A DNA stretch of 8,698 nt from Chloroflexota bacterium (GCA_019348515.1 JAHWJF010000114.1:1-8698); one strand, 5' to 3'. Positions 1-6,592 are shown, counted from the stretch's first letter. Notes: generated from the sequence alone by a model not told the origin. Numbers and translations: made by a program.

Positions 1-2645
1 GCTTTCGCACTCCGGCGCTCCACACCGTCGCTGCCGGGGAACCGCGAGGGCGCTTCCCCACCAACCGCCGCCAGCGATGGCTGAGCGCCGTCGGCTGCCA
101 GCGCCAGCGGGACGACGTCTTCGGCGGAGTCGGCGAAGATGAACTCCATCCCGCTCCGCAGCTCCTCAGGGACGTCTTCCAGATCGCGCTCGTTGCGGCG
201 GGGCAGGATGACGGTCTCGATCCCGGCGCGATGCGCCGCGAGAACCTTCTCCCGGATGCCGCCGACCGGCAATACCTTGCCGCGCAGCGTGATCTCCCCG
301 GTCATCGCCAGGTCGCTGCGCACCGGCTGACGTCTGGCCAGCGAGGTCAGCGCCGTGGTCATCGTCACCCCCGCCGATGGTCCGTCTTTCGGCACCGCCC
401 CGGCCGGGACATGGAGGTGGACCGCCTGGCCGGCGAAGACCGCCGGATCGATGCCGAGCGCTTCGGCATTCGAGCGGACGTACGACAGCGCCGCCTGCGC
501 GCTCTCGCGCATCACATCGCCCAGCATCCCGGTGAGGATCAGCCGCTCCTCGCTGCTCGGCATCATCGTCGCCTCGACGAAGAGGACGTCGCCGCCGGTC
601 GGCGTCCAGGCCAGACCCGTGGCTACGCCGGGGCGATCGGTGCGCTCGGCGACCTCATCGAAGAAGCGCGGCCGGCCGAGGTAGTCGACGACGTTCTCGG
701 CCGTGACCCGCACGTTGCCGGTCTTCCCCTCGACGACGTCGCGCGCGACCTTGCGGGCGATGGAGGCGACCTGCCGCTCCAGGCTACGCACCCCCGCCTC
801 GCGGGTGTAATCGCGCACGACCCGGCGCAGCGCATCGTCCTCGATGGTCAGCTCCTCAGCGGTGAGGCCGTGAGACGTGACCTGCTTGGGCACCAGGTAT
901 TTCTGGGCAATCTGCACCTTCTCCTCGTCGGTGTAGCCGGAGAGGGGGATGACCTCCATGCGGTCGAGCAGCGGCGCCGGGATGGTGTCAGTGGTGTTCG
1001 CGGTGGCGATGAACAGCACCTGCGAGAGATCGAATGGCACCCCCAGGTAGTTGTCGAGGAAGGTGTGGTTCTGCGCGGGGTCGAGCACTTCGAGCAGAGC
1101 GGACGAGGGGTCGCCCCGCCAGTCGGAACCGACCTTGTCGATCTCGTCCAGCATGAAGACCGGGTCTCGCGTTTCGCCGCGCCGCAGCGCCTGGATGATG
1201 CGGCCGGGGAGCGCGCCGATGTAGGTGCGGCGGTGACCCCGGATCTCCGACTCGTCATGCACCCCGCCCAGGCTGAGGCGCACGAACTCGCGGTCGAGCG
1301 AGCGGGCGATCGACTGGCCCAGGCTCGTCTTCCCGACCCCGGGCGGACCGACGAAGAGGAGGATCGGCTCCCGCGCGGCGCGGTCGCCCGGGGTCTCGCG
1401 GGTGACGTTCGGCTCCGGCTCGGGCACGACCTCGCCCTCCCCTTCGACCTCGACCCCGACGTTAGCCGGGACGACCTGCTCCTCCTGTTGTGCCGTCGCG
1501 CGGTCCTCCCGCAGCTTGCGCACCGCCAGGTATTCCAGGATGCGGTCTTTGATCTTCTCCAGGTCGTAGTGATCCTCGTCGAGAACCTGCCGCGCCTTCG
1601 CGATATCGATCTCGCCGCCGCTCAGCCTGTCCCAGGGGAGCTCCGCGATCCAATCCAGATAGGTGCGGATGATGCCGTGCTCCGGTGAGGCGGGTGGGAT
1701 CGTGGTCAGGCGGTCCAGCTCCCGCTCCACTTCCCGCCGCACGTCCTGCGGCAGGGTCGTCTCCGCGATCTTGCGGCGCAGCTCGGCGATCTCCGGATCG
1801 TCGCTCCCCTCGCCCAACTCCTGCTGGATGGACCGCAGCTGCTCTCGCAGGAAGTACTCGCGCTGCGCTTTCGTCATCCGGCCCTGGGTTTCCGAGGCGA
1901 TGCGCTGCCCCAGCTCGCGCACCGATTCCTCCCGCTGCAGAATCTCGATCAGCCGCCGTAGCTTGGCTTCGACCGGTTCCAGCGCCAGGATCTCCTGCCG
2001 TGCCTCGCCGTCCAGCAGCCCGGTTGACGCCACCAGATAGGCCACCTGACGCGGATCGGTCACCGTCTCGGCGGCCGCGGCAACCTCGTCCGGCACCTCC
2101 GGGATGAGCGCGACCAGACGGCGGAAGAGATCGAGCACGGCGCGGCGCAGCCCCTCGGTCTCCACCCCCTCTGACATGCGGTCAGGCGCCGCCTCCACCC
2201 GCGCCACGAGGTAGGGCTCGGTGGCGATGAAGTCGAGCAAACGCACCCGCTCCAGGCCCTGGACGATGAGCCGCACCGTGCCGTCCGGTCCGCGAAAGAG
2301 CTGGTGGATGATGGCCGCGGTCCCGATCGGGTAGAGATCGTCCGGACCTGCTTGCTCCGGCTCGTCGCCACGCTGCGCCACCAGGGCCAGCATGCGGTTG
2401 CCGCGCATCGCGTCGTCGACTAACCGAATCGACCGTTCCTGGCCGACGTTGAGCGGCACGACCGCGAGCGGGAAGACGACGGTGCCGCCGCGCAGGGGTA
2501 GCACCGGCAGCGCGTCCGGAATCTCCAGGCGGGCAGGCGTTTCTGGCGAGGAGTCGTTCTCCATCCGGTCGGACCTGGTTTCGGCGCCAGTCGTCTCTGG
2601 CTCTTGCGCTTGCACCTGGGGGTTCTGATCGTCCACGTCACTCAT
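1..2645 (-). CDS. lon: ATP-dependent Lon protease (LonA type), 3' end beyond window
   Basis: Cytoplasmic AAA+ serine protease that unfolds and degrades damaged and regulatory proteins. Seen in the minus-strand translation: 881 codons with no stop before the left edge. An acidic, Ser/Thr/Glu-rich N-terminal extension covers residues 1-40; the LON substrate-binding domain starts near residue 44 (LPVLPLRGG at 46-54); a helical/coiled-coil segment follows (about 245-380). The AAA+ module has Walker A GPPGVGKT at 433-440 (K439) and Walker B with D500-E501 in VFMLDEIDK. The protease domain has catalytic S757 in PKDGPSAG and K800 in GIREKVLAA, 43 residues apart as in E. coli Lon (S679/K722). Two oddities: a roughly 37-residue acidic Val/Glu/Pro insert just before Walker A (about 383-420) and a Gly/Pro/Ala-rich tail after the conserved domain ends near 852. 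ATG start overlaps the hsp20 stop as ATGA; Shine-Dalgarno is weak, so translational coupling is likely. Both catalytic sets are intact, so it should be active. Confidence 0.97.
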   Translation of the reverse strand, partial: MSDVDDQNPQVQAQEPETTGAETRSDRMENDSSPETPARLEIPDALPVLPLRGGTVVFPLAVVPLNVGQERSIRLVDDAMRGNRMLALVAQRGDEPEQAGPDDLYPIGTAAIIHQLFRGPDGTVRLIVQGLERVRLLDFIATEPYLVARVEAAPDRMSEGVETEGLRRAVLDLFRRLVALIPEVPDEVAAAAETVTDPRQVAYLVASTGLLDGEARQEILALEPVEAKLRRLIEILQREESVRELGQRIASETQGRMTKAQREYFLREQLRSIQQELGEGSDDPEIAELRRKIAETTLPQDVRREVERELDRLTTIPPASPEHGIIRTYLDWIAELPWDRLSGGEIDIAKARQVLDEDHYDLEKIKDRILEYLAVRKLREDRATAQQEEQVVPANVGVEVEGEGEVVPEPEPNVTRETPGDRAAREPILLFVGPPGVGKTSLGQSIARSLDREFVRLSLGGVHDESEIRGHRRTYIGALPGRIIQALRRGETRDPVFMLDEIDKVGSDWRGDPSSALLEVLDPAQNHTFLDNYLGVPFDLSQVLFIATANTTDTIPAPLLDRMEVIPLSGYTDEEKVQIAQKYLVPKQVTSHGLTAEELTIEDDALRRVVRDYTREAGVRSLERQVASIARKVARDVVEGKTGNVRVTAENVVDYLGRPRFFDEVAERTDRPGVATGLAWTPTGGDVLFVEATMMPSSEERLILTGMLGDVMRESAQAALSYVRSNAEALGIDPAVFAGQAVHLHVPAGAVPKDGPSAGVTMTTALTSLARRQPVRSDLAMTGEITLRGKVLPVGGIREKVLAAHRAGIETVILPRRNERDLEDVPEELRSGMEFIFADSAEDVVPLALAADGAQPSLAAVGGEAPSRFPGSDGVERRSAK

Positions 2646-3061
2646 CTCGCTTTCGCCTGCAACTTCGGAAGGGTGATGCGGAGCAGGCCCTGGTCGTAGC
2701 GAGCGTCGACCCGCTCCTGGTCAATAGTCACTGGCAGACCCAGCTCCAGGCGGAACGGCCCCTGGCGAATCTCGGCGACGTGGTAGACGACGCCCGGTTC
2801 CGTCCTGGTCAACCGCCGCTGGCCCTCGACGATCAGGGCGTCCTCGAAGAGGATCACGTCGAGATCATCCTGGTCGATCCCGGCCAGATCGACGGTTACC
2901 TCGATGGTGCTATCGCACTCGCAGACATCCGCCGGTGGGCTCCAGTAGGTCTGAGCGAAGCGCACACCTGGCTGCTCCGGCGCGAGCAGACCGCCAAATT
3001 GGTGGCTCTGGTTGGCCGTCAGCACCAGCGCGTAGCGATAGCTCATCCGTCGATAGCGCAT
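2642..3061 (-). CDS. Small heat-shock protein, Hsp20/alpha-crystallin family
   Basis: Predicted 139-residue ATP-independent holdase chaperone of the cytoplasm that binds unfolding proteins. The alpha-crystallin domain spans roughly residues 42-132: a first strand around DSTIEVTVDLAGI (50-62), the FEDALIVEGQRR turn (72-83), and the family's A-x-x-x-x-G-x-L signature as ARYDQGLLRITLP (120-132). The N-terminal arm (1-41) is Tyr/Arg-rich. The C-terminal tail is very short (KLQAKAR) and lacks the usual I-x-I/V oligomerisation motif. Two cysteines, C47 and C49 (CEC), open the domain. The reading frame stays open further upstream to 3463, but the ATG at 3061 has a GGGAG ribosome site nine bases before it and gives normal family length, so the longer version is rejected. 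It is the first gene of an operon with lon, overlapping it by four bases, so chaperone and protease are made together. Confidence 0.93.
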   Translation of the reverse strand: MRYRRMSYRYALVLTANQSHQFGGLLAPEQPGVRFAQTYWSPPADVCECDSTIEVTVDLAGIDQDDLDVILFEDALIVEGQRRLTRTEPGVVYHVAEIRQGPFRLELGLPVTIDQERVDARYDQGLLRITLPKLQAKAR

Positions 3062-3070
3062 CGATTCAGT

Positions 3071-3075
3071 CTCCC
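3071..3075 (-). promoter_or_regulatory. Ribosome binding site of hsp20
   Basis: GGGAG on the minus strand, nine bases upstream of the ATG at 3061. It decides the start of the small heat-shock gene against upstream in-frame alternatives, which would extend the protein by about 134 residues into the intergenic region. Confidence 0.75.
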
Positions 3076-3120
3076 GTGGGTTTGCGCGCTGCTCACTGCT
3101 TGCGACTCGTCGTGCCCGAT

Positions 3121-3132
3121 ATGATGCCGGTT
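3121..3132 (-). repeat. 12-bp inverted repeat, copy facing hsp20
   Basis: ATGATGCCGGTT on the plus strand, reading AACCGGCATCAT towards hsp20, 60 bases before its ATG. It is the exact reverse complement of 3257-3268. The context on the minus strand is GGGAACC followed by GGCATCAT, and GGAACC resembles the -35 of many ECF sigma promoters. A shared regulator site or a promoter element are both possible. Confidence 0.5.
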
Positions 3133-3253
3133 CCCTACCGTTCAGGACCAGGTATTGCAACCGGACGCCCATGGGAACGGGATGCGGAGTCGTGGATCGA
3201 CGCTCCAGAGTAGGCATCCCTGCCTCAACAATGCATGAACATTGCCAGAGCGA

Positions 3254-3278
3254 TGAAACCGGCATCATCGCGATCGTT
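3254..3278 (+). promoter_or_regulatory. Candidate ECF-sigma-like promoter for the baeRF gene
   Basis: TGAAAC (3254-3259) and CGTT (3275-3278) are separated by 15 bases, close to the TGAAAC-N16-CGTM pattern known for some ECF sigma factors. The -35-like part overlaps the inverted-repeat copy. The leader would be about 170 bases, which is long, and no sigma gene is visible here, so this is only a candidate. Confidence 0.25.
3257..3268 (+). repeat. 12-bp inverted repeat, copy facing the baeRF gene
   Basis: AACCGGCATCAT on the plus strand, about 188 bases before the GTG start of the downstream gene and 124 bases from its partner at 3121-3132. Here it is preceded by TGA, giving TGAAACC. Exact pairing across divergent promoters suggests a common operator or matching promoter elements; chance is not excluded. 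Confidence 0.5.
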
Positions 3279-3442
3279 GACGTTTGCTCTCTGCCAGGCC
3301 ACGGCATTCCGCTCCAGCATGACGTCATTCGCGACGCGGGCCCGGGCTTCCCGGCGTAGGCCCGGCTCTTGCATCCGACTCCGGGAAGAGCTGACTCATG
3401 CGTGCCGTCCCTGCGTAATGAAGCGGCGGCACTCATCAGAAC

Positions 3443-3447
3443 AGGAG
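3443..3447 (+). promoter_or_regulatory. Ribosome binding site of the baeRF gene
   Basis: AGGAG eight bases before the GTG at 3456. It selects this GTG over the TTG at 3369 (29 codons upstream) and a TTG at 3450 that would lie only two bases from the site. Confidence 0.75.
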
Positions 3448-3455
3448 CATTGCCC

Positions 3456-4829
3456 GTGGCCACCGACCCAGTACAACAGATTCAGGAGCTGGAGCACGAT
3501 ACCCCGCTCGCACAGGACCTGGGCGCGACAGCGTCGCGTCTGGCGGCGCTGCCACCCTCACCCGAGGCGCCGTACCTGACGGTCTCCCTCGACTGGCGCC
3601 AGGAAGGGTCCGCTCCGGGCCGTTTCGCGCCGCCGGAGCCGAAGCGATCCGAGCGGCGGGCGCCGCGTGAGGAGGACGGCGCTCCCCGCCGCCCGGCGTG
3701 GCAGCAACTCCGGCGCGATCTCGACGAGGCGATCAATAGCTACGGCCCACGAGGCGCGGCATTCGAGAGTCTCACGGCCGATATGGAGCGGCTCACGACT
3801 TACCTCGACGAGGAGCTCGATCCCGCGGCCCAGGGAGTCGTCGTCGTCGCCTGCCAACACCAGGGAGTGTTCGAGCCCATTCCGCTCGATGTCCCGGTTA
3901 CTACCGGCTTTGCCGTTGGCCCCATCCCCTCGTTGCGCCCGCTCGTCCACGCCGCCGAGGACTACCCGCCATACGCCATTCTCGCCGCCGATCAGCGGGA
4001 GGCATTCCTCTGGCTGATGGAAGGGCAGACCTGGGACCGCAGCGTTCAGCTCGAGGCGACTGGTTACCCGCGCAAGCAGCAGCAGGGCGGGTGGTCGCAA
4101 CGGCGCTTTCAGAACCGCGCCGACGAGCGTGTTGAGGCGTTCGCCAGAACCATCGCCGAGGAGACGCGTCGCGCGTTTGAGGAAGTGAACGCACCGGTCC
4201 GCTACGAGTACCTGATCGTCGCGACCGATGAAGTGATGTTCACTGCTCTCAACGCGGGATTTCACGAGACCATCAAAGAGCGGCTCCTGGGTCAGATCCG
4301 CCTCCCGATCGAAGCCAACATCACCGAGGTTACCGCGGCGGCCGAGCCTTTGGTCGAAGAGGCGGAGCGCCAGAGGGAGATTGAGGCGGTGCAGGCGGTC
4401 CGCGATGGCGCCGGCGCCGGGGCGAACGGTGTCGCCGGCGCGGAGGATACGCTCACCGCGCTCCAGACGGGGCAGGTAATGACCCTGGTCATGAACGACG
4501 ACTTCTCCCAGGCGGCGTGGGCCGATTACTCCCTCCCGCTCTACGGGGTCGGGAATCCTCCCGGAGAGCATCCGGCCGGTGGCGATGCGGCCAGCATCGT
4601 GCCGACGATGGTCGAGGATGAGGCCGTGCGCCTGGCGCTGCAGATCGGCGCCGACGTCGAGTTGGTACGCAGCGCGGTTCCCGTTGGCCAGGAAGAGCAG
4701 GAGCAGATCCCGGACGCCGACCAGCCGACTCCCCGGTCCGAGGCCGCGCGATCCCTCGATGACATGGGCGGCATCGGCGCGATCCTGCGGTATGCGCTCG
4801 ATGAAGGACAGTCGACGGCGGACTTGTAG
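3456..4829 (+). CDS. Bacterial eRF1/Pelota-like protein (baeRF superfamily; Rv2629/Balon relative), possible ribosome hibernation or rescue factor
   Basis: A 457-residue soluble protein. Domain 1 (about 38-160) opens with PYLTVSLDWR and has the Val-rich strand GVVVVACQHQGVFE (127-140). The central domain carries DYPPYAILAADQREAFLWL (169-187), then GYPRKQQQGGWSQRRFQ (203-219), a Gly-Gly loop followed by a long Arg/Glu-rich helix (about 219-245), as in the Vms1/VLRF1-like and baeRF groups. The last domain (about 340-446) looks like the L7Ae-type domain 3 of eRF1/Pelota: GADVELVRS and the signature GGIGAILRY (438-446). Rv2629 ends with a similar GVGALLRYA. Known of the family: Balon binds the ribosomal A site in dormant cells, and Vms1/VLRF1 relatives act in ribosome rescue. 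Inferred here: a stress-time ribosome-binding role, supported by the divergent hsp20-lon neighbours. The GGQ glutamine is replaced by Trp (W213), so peptidyl-tRNA hydrolysis like eRF1 is doubtful. The loop at 368-388 and an acidic stretch (about 410-430) are extra. Superfamily call is firm; the exact role is not. Confidence 0.85.
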   Translation: MATDPVQQIQELEHDTPLAQDLGATASRLAALPPSPEAPYLTVSLDWRQEGSAPGRFAPPEPKRSERRAPREEDGAPRRPAWQQLRRDLDEAINSYGPRGAAFESLTADMERLTTYLDEELDPAAQGVVVVACQHQGVFEPIPLDVPVTTGFAVGPIPSLRPLVHAAEDYPPYAILAADQREAFLWLMEGQTWDRSVQLEATGYPRKQQQGGWSQRRFQNRADERVEAFARTIAEETRRAFEEVNAPVRYEYLIVATDEVMFTALNAGFHETIKERLLGQIRLPIEANITEVTAAAEPLVEEAERQREIEAVQAVRDGAGAGANGVAGAEDTLTALQTGQVMTLVMNDDFSQAAWADYSLPLYGVGNPPGEHPAGGDAASIVPTMVEDEAVRLALQIGADVELVRSAVPVGQEEQEQIPDADQPTPRSEAARSLDDMGGIGAILRYALDEGQSTADL

Positions 4830-4847
4830 GCGTGATCTGAGGCGGAG

Positions 4848-4864
4848 GCAGGCCCGTGGCCTGC
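4848..4864. other. Intergenic stem-loop after the baeRF gene
   Basis: GCAGGCC-CGT-GGCCTGC forms a perfect 7-bp stem with a 3-base loop, 18 bases after the stop of the baeRF gene and 42 bases before the next start. No T-run follows, so it is not a classical intrinsic terminator; it could mark a transcript end, stabilise RNA, or attenuate read-through into the hydrolase gene. Confidence 0.5.
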
Positions 4865-4892
4865 ACAGCCTGGCCCTGACCATCACATCCTA

Positions 4893-4900
4893 AAGGAAGG
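4893..4900 (+). promoter_or_regulatory. Ribosome binding site of the serine hydrolase gene
   Basis: AAGGAAGG six bases before the ATG at 4907, a strong purine-rich site that fixes this start; the signal peptide begins directly at this Met. Confidence 0.75.
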
Positions 4901-4906
4901 AAGCGC

Positions 4907-6592
4907 ATGCGTCGCACGCCGATCGTCGTCGCCCTGATCCTGCTCTTGCTCGCCACCGTTGGCCCGGCCAGCATGGCCCAGGTCGAAACGCCAGTACCCA
5001 GTGAGCCGACGACCCCGATCGCTACACCGCTGGCCGCGGCGCAACCGGACCTGACCGACGTCACCCCGCTCCCCTTGACCGGCGAGCGGCGGGCCGAGTT
5101 CGAGGCGTACGTCGCCGAGGCCATGAACCGGCTCGGGGTCCCGGGCGCCTCCATCGCCGTTGTCCGGGGTGGCGAGATCGTTTACCTCCAGGGATTTGGC
5201 GTGCGCGAGGATGGCGGCACAAAGCCGGTAACCCCCGATACGCTGATGATGATCGGCTCCGTCACCAAATCGATGACCAGCACGATGGCCGCGACCCTCG
5301 TCGACGACGGCTGGCTGTCGTGGGAGACGCCGCTGGTCGCGCTACTGCCTGGCTTCGCCGTGACCGACCCGCGGCTCACGCCCCGGCTGACCGTCGCCGA
5401 CGCCTTCTGCGCCTGCACCGGTCTCCCCAGGCGGGACCCGGAGGTCCTCTTCAATTTCGCCTCGCTCACGCCCGAAGAGGTGATCGCTCAGGTGGCCGAG
5501 CTGCCCCTGACCGCTCCGTTCGGCGAGCAGTTCCAGTACAGCAACCAGCTCTATGCCCTCGGCGGTTACGCCGCGGCGGCCGCCGCCGGCGCGGCCCCGG
5601 ATGATCTGTACGGTGGCTACCAGCTGGCGATGCGGGAGCGGCTTCTCAACCCGATCGGGATGCCCCGCTCGACCTTTGCCCTGGAAGAGGTCCTCGCCAG
5701 CGGGGACTATGCTCTCCCCCATTCTGTCGACCTCGAGGGCCAGACACGACCGGTGCCGCTGTTGACCGACGAGGGCTTCGTCAGTGCCGTCGCCCCAGCC
5801 GGAGCGCTCTGGTCCACTGCCCGGGAGATGGCCCGCTACGTCCAGACCGAGCTCGCCAACGGTCTCGCTCCCGACGGGACGCGGGTCGTCTCATCGGCGA
5901 ACCTGGAGCGGACTCGAGCGCCGCGGGTGTCGATTCCGGCGGAGCCCGGTCTGCCTCCCGTGTTCGTCGAGAGCGCCCAGTACTACGGCATGGGCTGGCT
6001 CAGTGGGAGCTACTACGGACAGCCGCTGCTCAGCCACAGCGGCGGCACCCTGGGCTTCGGCTCCGAGGTTGCCTTCCTGCCAGAGGCGGACCTGGGCATC
6101 GTCATCCTTACCAACAACGTCCAGGCCGGTGGGCCCTTCGCGCTCGCCGTCCAGTTCCGGCTGTTCGAGCTGCTGTTCGACCAGCCGCCGGCGTTCGACG
6201 CCCTGATGGGCCAGTTTCTCGACGCCCAGATGGGACAGATCGCCGACTTGCGGGCGCAGCTGCGCCCGATCGACCCGACGGCCGTCGGCCTATACCTCGG
6301 GCGTTACGTCAACCCGGCACTTGGCGAGGTCGCGCTGGCACTGCGGGATGGGCGGCTGGTCTTTGATGCGGGCGAGCTCCGCTCCGAGCTGCAACCGCAG
6401 CTGGACGACGCGGGACAGGTCGCCTACGTCTTCGCCGATCCCCCGCTGGCCGGCGCCCCCGTTCCCGTGACGTTGCGGCAGGGCGCCGACGGCCGGCCGG
6501 AGCTGGTGGCGACGGTCCAGGGCGAGGGCGAAGAGACCTACGTCTTCACGCTTCTCGAGTCGAGCGGAGTGGCCACTCCGGTGCCCGAGTAG
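4907..6592 (+). CDS. Exported beta-lactamase-fold serine hydrolase (PF00144 type, class C/DD-peptidase-like)
   Basis: 561 residues. An N-terminal signal peptide (MRRT, hydrophobic core 6-18, likely cut after A24 in SMA-Q) directs export; there is no lipobox. A Thr/Pro-rich linker follows (about 26-45), then the hydrolase domain from about 62 to 425: the nucleophile motif SVTK (S118, K121), YSN (Y211-N213) and HSG (H377-G379), the full active-site triad of the family. Between these, the usual histidine-containing LLxHxSGL segment reads FCACTGLPRRD, with C168 and C170. A C-terminal beta-rich domain (about 455-550, beginning near GLYLGRYVNP) resembles the domains often appended to such hydrolases. 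The family includes esterases, D-aminopeptidases, DD-carboxypeptidases and class C beta-lactamases; the substrate cannot be read from sequence and beta-lactam resistance should not be assumed. It follows the baeRF gene by 77 bases that contain a stem-loop, so co-transcription is uncertain, and it converges with the GNAT gene. Confidence 0.92.
   Translation: MRRTPIVVALILLLLATVGPASMAQVETPVPSEPTTPIATPLAAAQPDLTDVTPLPLTGERRAEFEAYVAEAMNRLGVPGASIAVVRGGEIVYLQGFGVREDGGTKPVTPDTLMMIGSVTKSMTSTMAATLVDDGWLSWETPLVALLPGFAVTDPRLTPRLTVADAFCACTGLPRRDPEVLFNFASLTPEEVIAQVAELPLTAPFGEQFQYSNQLYALGGYAAAAAAGAAPDDLYGGYQLAMRERLLNPIGMPRSTFALEEVLASGDYALPHSVDLEGQTRPVPLLTDEGFVSAVAPAGALWSTAREMARYVQTELANGLAPDGTRVVSSANLERTRAPRVSIPAEPGLPPVFVESAQYYGMGWLSGSYYGQPLLSHSGGTLGFGSEVAFLPEADLGIVILTNNVQAGGPFALAVQFRLFELLFDQPPAFDALMGQFLDAQMGQIADLRAQLRPIDPTAVGLYLGRYVNPALGEVALALRDGRLVFDAGELRSELQPQLDDAGQVAYVFADPPLAGAPVPVTLRQGADGRPELVATVQGEGEETYVFTLLESSGVATPVPE

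Larger units (their letters stand above)
3062..3455. other. Divergent intergenic region between hsp20-lon and the baeRF gene
   Basis: About 394 bases with no convincing gene; the reading frames that cross it are extensions or shadows of the flanking genes. It must hold the promoters of both divergent transcripts. I see a perfect 12-bp inverted repeat (3121-3132 and 3257-3268), a 14-base hairpin AGGCA-TCCC-TGCCT at 3212-3225, CAATG-N6-CATTG at 3229-3244, and the 10-base palindrome ATGACGTCAT at 3319-3328. I do not see a CIRCE element (TTAGCACTC-N9-GAGTGCTAA) or a good sigma-70 promoter on either strand. The closest on the minus strand, TTGCAA at 3155-3160 with TAGGGA 17 bases on, has a poor -10. 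Confidence 0.7.

Noticed and set aside
231..1688. 485-codon plus-strand open frame opposite lon
   Set aside because: It lies antisense to the conserved AAA+ and protease domains of Lon; its protein is low-complexity, Arg/Asp/Leu-rich with no family pattern. It is a by-product of G/C-biased third positions.
3369..3455. TTG start giving 29 extra residues on the baeRF protein
   Set aside because: No ribosome site in front of TTG, whereas GTG at 3456 has AGGAG at eight bases; the extra residues are not family-like.
3062..3455. CIRCE/HrcA heat-shock operator in front of hsp20
   Set aside because: I searched for TTAGCACTC-N9-GAGTGCTAA by eye on both strands and found no match, even a partial one.
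3062..3463. N-terminal extension of the small heat-shock protein up to 3463
   Set aside because: It would fill the divergent control region, has no crystallin-like sequence, overlaps the start of the baeRF gene, and the ATG at 3061 has a clear GGGAG site.
3558..4886. 442-codon minus-strand open frame opposite the baeRF gene
   Set aside because: The opposite strand codes for a recognisable eRF1/Pelota-like protein with a good ribosome site; this frame shows no domain and covers the whole gene in antisense.
4907..6592. Calling the serine hydrolase a true beta-lactamase resistance gene
   Set aside because: The SxxK/YxN/HxG set is shared by esterases and peptidases; nothing in the sequence indicates beta-lactam hydrolysis.
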